From Pseudobutyrivibrio sp. (GTDB lineage Bacteria; Bacillota; Clostridia; Lachnospirales; Lachnospiraceae), in assembly GCA_017557715.1 (NCBI GenBank), contig JAFYYE010000082.1:1-9958 (forward strand): a stretch of 9,958 bases of DNA. The letters run 5' to 3'. The first letter of the stretch is position 1, and each line of letters starts with the position of its first letter. This document shows, piece by piece, positions 4,843-9,958 of the stretch. Made by a program: the position numbers and the translations under genes. The notes under the pieces were generated by a model, which saw only the letters and a program-made list of their open reading frames with translations, searched no databases and was not told where the DNA came from.

Positions 4843-5734
4843 TATTTTTGGAAATGATGCATCGGCTGGTAATGCGGATGCCGTGAATGGTGACACGGTG
4901 GTGGATATTCCACTGGATGAATTGCATCCCTTTCGGAACCATCCCTTTAAGGTTCGTGATGATGTTGATATGGAAAAAACAGTGGAGTCCATTCAAGAGT
5001 TTGGTGTATTGCAACCAGCTATTGTTCGACCAGACCGCGATGGAGGCTATGAAATCCTGTCAGGACATCGAAGACATCATGCCTCAGAAATAGCAGGTCT
5101 TCAGACACTTCCTTGTATTGTTAGAGATTTGGATGATGATGCAGCTACTATTTTGATGGTTGATTCGAATCTGCAAAGGGAAGAGATACTGCCAAGTGAG
5201 AGAGCATGGGCGTTTAAGATGAAGTTGGATGCGATGAAGCATCAGGGGGAGCGAAGAGATTTAACTTCGTCCCAAATTGGGACAAAGTTAAGAAGCGATG
5301 CGGTTATGGCTGATGAAGTAGGGGTTAGTCGTAATCAGATAGCTCGTTATATCCGCCTCACCAACCTAGATTCAGAGCTTCTTCAATTAGTTGATGATAA
5401 GCTGATGGGCTTTAATCCAGCCTACGAGCTTTCCTTCTTAAATCCAGAACAGCAGAAAGACCTTCTTTCAGCTATTGATTATGCCCAGGCGATTCCTTCT
5501 TTATCTCAGGCACAGCGAATTAAAAAGCTGGCATTGAATGGCGAGATTACCCAGGAAGGAATGAACATCATTCTTTCTGAAGAAAAGAAACAGGACTTGG
5601 ATCGAGTCACTTTGAAGCATGACACTTTAAAGAAGTACTTCCCAAAGTCTTATACACCAAAGCAGATGGAAGATACCATTATCAAGCTACTTGATCAGTG
5701 GCAGAAGAAACGTAATAGAGATATGGAACGTTAG
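4799..5734 (+). CDS. parB: ParB-family partition / nucleoid occlusion-like protein
   Basis: This 311-residue partner of ParA binds a centromere site. Residues about 34-110 form the ParB/Srx N-terminal domain (IPLDELHPFRNHPFKV, then EFGVLQPAIVRP, and the CTP-binding loop region SGHRRHHASEIAG at 88-100). DSNLQREEILPSERAWAFKM (122-141) is the second conserved patch. A helix-turn-helix (about 169-187, ADEVGVSRNQIARYIRL) should contact DNA. The C-terminal part is helical and charged and probably dimerises. AGGAGG at 4784-4789 supports ATG 4799, although this gives a 44-base overlap with parA; the N-terminal sequence MKKERSNIQLSSYDDIF is the usual start for ICE-borne ParB proteins. The pcfB ribosome site overlaps this stop codon. 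A strong dyad lies inside the gene at 5261-5291. Confidence 0.92.
   Translation: MKKERSNIQLSSYDDIFGNDASAGNADAVNGDTVVDIPLDELHPFRNHPFKVRDDVDMEKTVESIQEFGVLQPAIVRPDRDGGYEILSGHRRHHASEIAGLQTLPCIVRDLDDDAATILMVDSNLQREEILPSERAWAFKMKLDAMKHQGERRDLTSSQIGTKLRSDAVMADEVGVSRNQIARYIRLTNLDSELLQLVDDKLMGFNPAYELSFLNPEQQKDLLSAIDYAQAIPSLSQAQRIKKLALNGEITQEGMNIILSEEKKQDLDRVTLKHDTLKKYFPKSYTPKQMEDTIIKLLDQWQKKRNRDMER
5261..5291. repeat. 31-bp near-perfect dyad inside parB
   Basis: TTAACTT-C-GTCCC (5261-5273) and GGGAC-A-AAGTTAA (5279-5291) are inverted repeats: 7 + 5 pairs with one mismatch and a 5-base centre. It encodes part of the linker before the ParB helix-turn-helix. It could be a binding site for ParB or another regulator, or a by-product of a conserved protein segment (LTSSQIGTKL). 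Confidence 0.35.
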
Positions 5735-5745
5735 GAGGTGATTCT

Positions 5746-6225
5746 ATGCAGGAAGAGATTGAAGAGAAAGCTGTCCGACTTGCAATTACTACTACTAAGC
5801 TTTCTGCTAGAACAATCATTGCTGGAGTGAAAGCTTACTTGAGACATCGGCAGAAAAAGCAGCTGGCATCTATTGATGAACATATCCAGGGCAAGCAATC
5901 TATCGATGAGCTAGTAAAGCAGAATCAGGGAGTAACCAGCATGGTAGTTGGCGATGAAGGCCTTCGTACTTTTGAGCGCATTGCAAAGAAGTACGGTGTA
6001 GACTTCGCTGTAATGAAGGATACTTCTGAGAAGCCACCGGTGTTTACAGCTTTTTTCAAAGCCAGAGATACCGATGCAATGGAAGCAGTGGTGAACGAAT
6101 ACAGCAAGAAGATGGTAAAGAAGCAGGAACGACCAAGCGTGCTTGCGAAGCTTCGTAAGTTTATTGAGATTGCAAAGAAACAACCAAACAAGGCAAAGAA
6201 CAGAACACAGGAGATGACGCGATGA
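5746..6225 (+). CDS. pcfB: PcfB family protein (DUF3801), coupling-protein partner
   Basis: This 159-residue protein is of the PcfB/DUF3801 type. In the enterococcal plasmid pCF10, PcfB is encoded beside the coupling protein PcfC and helps the relaxosome meet it at the membrane. Recognisable parts are the N-terminal helix with KAVRLAITTTKLSARTIIAG (8-27), the charged KAYLRHRQKKQ, then TSMVVGDEGLRTFERIAKKY (65-84) and the strand-helix segment FTAFFKARDTDAMEAVVNEY. The C-terminus is strongly basic. AGGAGGTGA (5733-5741) precedes ATG 5746. The stop overlaps the start of virD4 (ATGA, 6222-6225), the order and coupling expected for a PcfB-PcfC pair. Confidence 0.87.
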   Translation: MQEEIEEKAVRLAITTTKLSARTIIAGVKAYLRHRQKKQLASIDEHIQGKQSIDELVKQNQGVTSMVVGDEGLRTFERIAKKYGVDFAVMKDTSEKPPVFTAFFKARDTDAMEAVVNEYSKKMVKKQERPSVLAKLRKFIEIAKKQPNKAKNRTQEMTR

Positions 6226-7190
6226 CCAAAAAGCAGAAACGACTGATCCTGTTAAATATCCCGTATGTGCTCATGGGATTATTTGCAACAAATCTGGGAG
6301 AGGCTTGGAGAATATCGCAGACGATTGATGCGGTAAATGAAGTAGGAGCTCTAGCGCAGGCATTTCCAATTGCACTTCAGAATTCCCTGCCAAGCCTGCA
6401 TCCCTTTGATTTGATGGTCGGTATTGCTTTTGGTATTGGAATGAAGGTTGTTGTTTATGTAAGAGGTAAAAATGCTAAGAAATACCGCCATGGTGCAGAA
6501 TATGGAACAGCACGATGGGGTACTGCGCAGGACATTGAGCCTTATATGGCTCCCAATTTTAAGGATAATATCATCCTTACTCAAACCGAGCGACTGATGA
6601 TGAGCAGCCGCCCGAAGAAACCAAAGTATGCAAGAAATAAGAATGTACTTGTAACCGGTGGTTCTGGATCAGGTAAGACCAGGTTCTTTTTGCTTCCGAA
6701 TCTGTTGCAGATGCATTCAAGTTATGTTGTCACAGATCCAAAGGGTGACGTGGTGATCAAAGCTGGTAAGACTCTTTTGAAGCATGGATACAGATTGAAA
6801 ATCTTTAATACCATCAACTTCAAAAAGAGTATGCACTACAATCCATTTGCCTATATTCACTCGGAAAAGGACATCCTAAAACTAGTGAATACCCTTATCG
6901 CAAATACGAAGGGTGATAGCAAAGCCGGGGACGAATTTTGGACGAAGGCCGAGACTCTTCTTTATTGTGCGCTGTTTGGATATATCCATTATGAGGCGCC
7001 TGAGGAAGAGCAGAACTTTAATACGCTACTAGAATTTCTGAATGCTTCAGCGGTTCGCGAGGATGATGAGGATTATGAAAATCCAGTAGATATGATGTTT
7101 CATGATCTGGAAAAGAAGAGTCCAAATCACTTTGCAGTAAGGCAATATCGTAAATACAAACTGGCGGCGGGAGTTGCAAAATCTATTTAG
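6222..7190 (+). pseudogene. virD4: VirD4/PcfC-type type IV coupling protein, truncated after the Walker A half
   Basis: This is the N-terminal 322 residues of a VirD4/TraG-like coupling ATPase, the inner-membrane pump that passes the relaxosome to the conjugation channel. Two membrane segments are visible (about 8-25 and 62-80), then the family motif GAEYGTARWG (91-100), Walker A GGSGSGKT (146-153), VVTDPKGD (169-176), and HYNPFAYIHS near 224. Full members are about 600 residues and continue after LAAGxxAKSI with the Walker B (LDEFAN-type) half. Here the frame stops right after AKSI at TAG 7188-7190, and a serine recombinase gene starts 41 bases later. The missing Walker B and sensor regions mean that this product should not work alone. 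The simplest reading is that a recombinase-bearing element was inserted here; the other half may lie beyond the window. Confidence 0.85.
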
Positions 7191-7231
7191 CTTTTTAATT
7201 CAACTTACATAAGTGAAAGGAGAAAAGACTA

Positions 7232-9106
7232 ATGAAGATTAAGCAACGATACACAGCTCTGTATGAAAGACTCAGCCATGATGATGAGCTTCAAGGCGAA
7301 TCCAATTCTATTTCAAATCAAAAGCAATTGTTGATGGAATATGCCGTATCGCATCAGCTTCCAGAACCACGTCATTTTTCTGATGATGGTATTTCTGGAA
7401 CACGATTTGATAGACCTGCCTTCCTTGAAATGATAAAAGAAGTCGAAGAAGGGAAGATTGGAATAGTTCTTGTAAAAGACATGAGCCGACTAGGAAGAGA
7501 TTATTTGAAAGTTGGTCAGATAGTCGAAATGCTTAGACAAAAGAATGTCAGATTGATAGCGGTAAATGACGGAACAGATACCCTTTATGGGGATGATGAT
7601 TTTCTTCCATTCAGAAACATCATGAACGAGTGGTATGCAAAAGATACAAGCAAAAAGATAAGGTCAACTTTCAAAGCCAAAGGTGATGCAGGAAAGCATG
7701 TTGCTAGTGCGCCACCTTATGGATATGTTAAAGACCCATTAGATAAAAATCATTGGATTGTAGATGAAGAAGCTGCCGAAGTTATTAGACGAATCTTTAA
7801 ACTAACACTTGAAGGAAAAGGCCCATTTCAGATATGCAAAATCCTAGAAGCAGACCACATAGAAATTCCTGCAGAGCATCAGAAAAGAACAGGAATGGGA
7901 TTGTGGCAAAATAGAGAAGTGGTAAATCCATACAGATGGAATAGTTCTACTGTAGCAAACATTTTAACCAAGAAGGAGTACCTAGGACATACGGTAAACT
8001 TCAAGACTAGAAAGCATTTTAAGGACAAGAAAAGCCATTACGTTCCCCAGAAGTATTGGCAGATATTTGAGAACACACAAGAACCTATCATTGATGAGGA
8101 AACATTTTACAATGCTCAGAAATGCAGGAAGGGAATTAAGCGTTATCCAAATGGATGGGGTGAGCCTCATCCCCTTGACGGAAAGATGCGTTGTTTTGAT
8201 TGTGGTAGCTTGATGTATTGTCATAGAACAAGCAACGGAAAACGTGTTGCTCAATATATATGCGCTAAGTACGGTAAACAACCCGTTGGCACTTATTGTA
8301 GTTCTGGTCATAGAGTCAATGCAGATGCAGTAATTGAGATTCTAAGAGATACGCTCAGGTATCTTAAATCTACGATTGAAGATGATCCTGAGCTTTTTGT
8401 AGAACAGATAACACAAGTCGAAGCTGATAACAGAAACGCAGAAACTAAGAAAAAGCTCGATAGATTAAATGCTTGTAAGAAAAGAATTTCAGAACTAGAA
8501 AAGCTGATTTGCAAGATTTATGAAGACAACGCCCTGGGCAAGATGCCAGAGAGCAGATATGAAACATTGATATCGACATATTCAAAAGAGCAAAATAGCT
8601 TGAAGTCTGAGTGTGATTCACTTGAGGATGATTTAGCTGAGATTGAAGCTAACAAGCAAAATGGTAAACACTTTGTAAACCTCATGTCGAAATACAACAA
8701 CTTTGATGAAATCACCCCATACATGGTGAGTGAGTTTATCGATAGGATAGAGGTTCATGAAAGAGATAGAAAAGGCTCAGCACAGACAACACAGACTATT
8801 GATATCTATTTCAATTTCATCGGTAACTACCGTATGCCAACAGTAGAACCTACACCAGAAGAACTTGCAGAACGTGAGCGTATGGAGGCTATTAAAGATA
8901 AGCGCCATCAAGCGTATTTAAGGCGAAAAGCAAGCGGGTGGCAAAAGAGATACGATAAGAAATATGGCGCAAGAAGAAAAGCTAGGGTGATGGAGCTGAA
9001 AGCTCAGAATCCAAATCCATATGAAGTGCCAGCTGAGGAATATGACAAGGAGCATTACTCTAGAGTGAGTGTTGTTCTTGCTAATTCAGAGAAACCAGAT
9101 TTCTAG
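7232..9106 (+). CDS. Large serine recombinase (resolvase/invertase, TndX/TnpX-like)
   Basis: This 624-residue site-specific recombinase integrates and excises DNA through a covalent phosphoserine. The catalytic domain (about 5-155) shows YERLS with nucleophile Ser15 and Arg13, SISNQKQLL (26-34), the DDGISGTRFDRPAF stretch (51-64) and MSRLGRD (84-90) carrying the two conserved Arg. The 'recombinase' domain (about 162-300) has the usual PPYGY start. A zinc ribbon follows with Cys321, Cys324, Cys344 and Cys356, then a long charged coiled coil (about 398-480). A DUF4368-type C-terminal domain (about 480-535: YMVSEFIDRIEVHERD and DIYFNF) and a basic tail complete it. Length and domain order fit transposon-type large serine recombinases. 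GAAAGGAGA (7215-7223) precedes ATG 7232. It stands directly after the broken virD4 and has its own terminator, as expected for an element end. Confidence 0.95.
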   Translation: MKIKQRYTALYERLSHDDELQGESNSISNQKQLLMEYAVSHQLPEPRHFSDDGISGTRFDRPAFLEMIKEVEEGKIGIVLVKDMSRLGRDYLKVGQIVEMLRQKNVRLIAVNDGTDTLYGDDDFLPFRNIMNEWYAKDTSKKIRSTFKAKGDAGKHVASAPPYGYVKDPLDKNHWIVDEEAAEVIRRIFKLTLEGKGPFQICKILEADHIEIPAEHQKRTGMGLWQNREVVNPYRWNSSTVANILTKKEYLGHTVNFKTRKHFKDKKSHYVPQKYWQIFENTQEPIIDEETFYNAQKCRKGIKRYPNGWGEPHPLDGKMRCFDCGSLMYCHRTSNGKRVAQYICAKYGKQPVGTYCSSGHRVNADAVIEILRDTLRYLKSTIEDDPELFVEQITQVEADNRNAETKKKLDRLNACKKRISELEKLICKIYEDNALGKMPESRYETLISTYSKEQNSLKSECDSLEDDLAEIEANKQNGKHFVNLMSKYNNFDEITPYMVSEFIDRIEVHERDRKGSAQTTQTIDIYFNFIGNYRMPTVEPTPEELAERERMEAIKDKRHQAYLRRKASGWQKRYDKKYGARRKARVMELKAQNPNPYEVPAEEYDKEHYSRVSVVLANSEKPDF

Positions 9107-9127
9107 CTATTTTAAGAAAAGTTCATA

Positions 9128-9220
9128 CAGTAACTATCGACAAGATGGGAAGTGAAAAGGCACTAGTGAAGAAGATTTCATTAGTGCTTTTTTAATTTGC
9201 AATAGCTCAGTAATTATCGA
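9128..9220 (+). repeat. Direct repeat CAGTAAYTATCGA (two copies)
   Basis: CAGTAACTATCGA (9128-9140) and CAGTAATTATCGA (9208-9220) match at 12 of 13 bases, 80 bases apart, one on each side of the recombinase terminator. They may be recombinase accessory or regulator sites, or remnants of a small duplication. Confidence 0.4.
9158..9193 (+). terminator. Rho-independent terminator after the recombinase
   Basis: Bases 9160-9170 pair with 9177-9187 (11 bp, one G-U; two weaker outer pairs possible), with a 6-nt loop GAAGAT. Six T follow (9188-9193). It ends the recombinase transcript about 50-85 bases after the stop. Confidence 0.9.
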
Positions 9221-9225
9221 GAGTT

Positions 9226-9336
9226 GTTCTCCTTCTTACTTCTTCCCCTAGAAAGAAGCAAAGAAAAAGAGAATAAAGATATACCCTATTATCTTTTATC
9301 TTTTATCTGTTCTGTTCTCTTCTTGTCTTGTCTTTT
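9226..9336. repeat. Purine/pyrimidine-asymmetric low-complexity tract with tandem repeats
   Basis: The + strand goes from pyrimidine-rich (9226-9248) to purine-rich (9250-9280) and back to pyrimidine-rich (9290-9336). The last part holds nested tandem units: TTTTATC repeats (9289-9307), TCTGT/TCTCT repeats (9306-9320) and CTTGT repeats (9322-9331). The blocks can pair imperfectly. No gene is supported; an easily melted or slippage-prone site upstream of the 9350 dyad is what can be seen. Confidence 0.5.
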
Positions 9337-9341
9337 ATTAG

Positions 9342-9401
9342 TTTTACTAAAGTGTCGAAAGGACATTTCTTGAAGTGTCATTTCGACACTTCCGTGTAAA
9401 A
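9342..9401. promoter_or_regulatory. 60-base dyad with AAGTGTC repeats upstream of the 91-residue gene
   Basis: An exact 11-bp inverted repeat (9350-9360 with 9381-9391) encloses a second stem (9362-9368 with 9373-9379, loop CTTG) and is flanked by TTTTAC (9342-9347) / GTAAAA (9396-9401). AAGTGTC occurs at 9350 and 9373 and reversed at 9385-9391. It ends just before the ribosome site at 9413-9419. No T run follows, so it is not a terminator. An operator, a leader hairpin or an origin-type structure would fit. Confidence 0.5.
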
Positions 9402-9430
9402 TCAAGGGTTTGAAAGGAGTTTTATTTACC

Positions 9431-9706
9431 ATGAGTAGTTTAAAACGGATTGAACAAGAAACTATCATCAATTTCAACGCAGGAGAGCAAGAAGCTACTG
9501 TTTACACATCAGATAAAGCCACCATGAGAAAACTTGATGCGTTAGTTATCGAGTATCCCAATGTCTATAAGTGCATCAAGGTAACTAGTATCGACAAGAC
9601 ATATTCCATGCCTAAACAGTACGTTAATTATCGTAAGCCAAGAAGGATATCCGAGGAACGAAGAGCGGAGATTAGAGAGCAGATGCGATTGATAAATGGA
9701 AATTAA
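9431..9706 (+). CDS. Conserved-type hypothetical protein, 91 residues
   Basis: This is a small soluble protein without membrane segment or signal peptide. It starts MSSLKRIEQETIINFNAGEQ, then has EATVYTSDKATMRKLDALV and a tyrosine-containing middle (YPNVYKCIKV, DKTYSMPKQYVNYRKPRR), ending in a charged helix ISEERRAEIREQMRL. Similar short proteins seem to me frequent on Bacillota mobile elements, but no function is known to me. The YVNYRKPRR stretch is basic and could bind nucleic acid; this is a guess. I chose ATG 9431 with AAAGGAG (9413-9419) 11 bases upstream; an in-frame TTG at 9410 lies before this ribosome site and is unlikely. The 60-base dyad just upstream suggests control of this gene. 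Confidence 0.7.
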   Translation: MSSLKRIEQETIINFNAGEQEATVYTSDKATMRKLDALVIEYPNVYKCIKVTSIDKTYSMPKQYVNYRKPRRISEERRAEIREQMRLINGN

Positions 9707-9772
9707 CAGATTGTTAATATTTTTAGGGTATTATGAGAATGATACGATTAAGAGTTTATGGGGGATGCGTAT

Positions 9773-9958
9773 ATGGCTCTTATAACTTGTCCTGAGTGTG
9801 GTCAAAGTGTTTCAGATAAAGCAAGCGTATGTATTCATTGTGGCTTTCCACTTGCTGAAGAATTAAATAAAGGATTTTTATTTTGTCCTTATTGTGGAGC
9901 GAAAAATGAGAATACAATGAGAGTCTGTAAACAATGCGGAAAAGATATAGTTTTTGAA
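9773..9958 (+). CDS. Zinc-ribbon protein, N-terminal part (3' partial)
   Basis: The first 62 residues are open to the end of the window. Two zinc-ribbon units are plain: CPECGQSVSDKASVCIHCG (residues 6-24, C-x2-C-x10-C-x2-C) and CPYCGAKNENTMRVCKQCG (residues 38-56, the same spacing). Together they form a double zinc ribbon as found at the N-terminus of many Bacillota proteins that then continue into a membrane or unknown domain. GGGGGA (9760-9765) is 7 bases before ATG 9773. An ATG at 9765 in another frame gives only a few codons. Function cannot be told without the rest. It lies inside the nested element, in the same direction as its neighbours. Confidence 0.8.
   Translation, partial: MALITCPECGQSVSDKASVCIHCGFPLAEELNKGFLFCPYCGAKNENTMRVCKQCGKDIVFE

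Larger units (their letters stand above)
7180..9958 (+). mobile_element. Nested mobile element inserted in virD4 (left end; right end outside the window)
   Basis: The break in virD4 at the conserved AKSI motif, followed at once by a large serine recombinase in the same direction, marks the left end of an inserted element. The exact crossover cannot be fixed from one end, but should lie in about 7175-7200. Such elements (Tn4451/Tn5397-like recombinases) integrate by a short core, leave no large duplication and can excise precisely. The genes at 9431 and 9773 would be internal to it. If no right half of virD4 exists downstream, a deletion would be the alternative. Confidence 0.6.

Noticed and set aside
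7174..7201. TTGCAA / TAATTC as a promoter for the recombinase gene.
   Set aside because: The -10 is a weak match and the -35 would lie in virD4 coding DNA; not strong enough to list as a site.
7982..8724. Several minus-strand reading frames inside the recombinase gene.
   Set aside because: They are shadows of a long, clearly coding gene with all catalytic motifs; their products are low-complexity.
9289..9477. 62-residue minus-strand reading frame across the low-complexity tract and the dyad.
   Set aside because: It covers tandem repeats and the start of the 91-residue gene, with a repetitive basic tail produced by the microsatellite.
9711..9734. TTGTTA and TATTAT as a promoter for the zinc-ribbon gene.
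   Set aside because: The spacing is only 12 bases, too short for a sigma-A promoter.
1..9958. CRISPR arrays, tRNA or rRNA genes.
   Set aside because: No regularly spaced repeat-spacer pattern, no cloverleaf with a T-loop signature and no rRNA sequence were seen.

Overview
The window looks like low-to-moderate GC Bacillota DNA, most likely Clostridia/Lachnospiraceae. This is inferred from the strong AGGAGG-type ribosome sites, the pyruvate phosphate dikinase tail, and a gene set (RepA_N-type initiator, ParA, ParB, PcfB, VirD4, DUF5688) typical of Tn1549/CTn-like integrative conjugative elements (ICEs) of gut Clostridia. No species can be named from the sequence alone.

Region by region: (1) Bases 1-321 are the 3' end of a chromosomal ppdK, with a strong terminator at 451-482. 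Between stop codon and terminator lies a compact nested inverted-repeat pattern (336-426) that folds as a three-way-junction RNA; I do not recognise it. (2) Bases 483-1256 hold a small control region: an XRE regulator (646-981), three copies of the perfect palindrome ATAAGCTTAT placed around it (candidate operators), a terminator-like hairpin in its leader, and a tiny downstream gene broken by one frameshift. (3) Bases 1257-1861 are a GNAT acetyltransferase gene with its own terminator, probably cargo. (4) Bases 1908-7190 form a tight, partly overlapping run in the same direction: DUF5688 protein, a 43-residue four-cysteine protein, RepA-type initiator, ParA, ParB, PcfB and the N-terminal half of a VirD4/PcfC coupling protein. 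This is the replication/partition/DNA-delivery block of an ICE. The middle of repA holds iteron-like repeats and an inverted repeat that could be the origin. (5) At about 7190 virD4 stops after its Walker A half. A large serine recombinase gene begins 41 bases later, so a second mobile element seems to have inserted into the conjugation gene. (6) Bases 9107-9430 are a non-coding region with a terminator, a 13-base direct repeat, a purine/pyrimidine-asymmetric microsatellite and a 60-base dyad. They are followed by a 91-residue conserved-type protein and the start of a zinc-ribbon protein that leaves the window.

Working together: the XRE regulator probably controls the element's left end. RepA/ParA/ParB would maintain the excised circular form, and PcfB with VirD4 would bring DNA to the secretion channel. 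The interruption of virD4 should block transfer unless the inner element excises. The most interesting points are the unassigned structured RNA after ppdK, the nested-element disruption of virD4, the repeated palindromes around the regulator, and repeat arrays in repA and upstream of 9431 that share a 12-mer. None of these amounts to a demonstrated new system.
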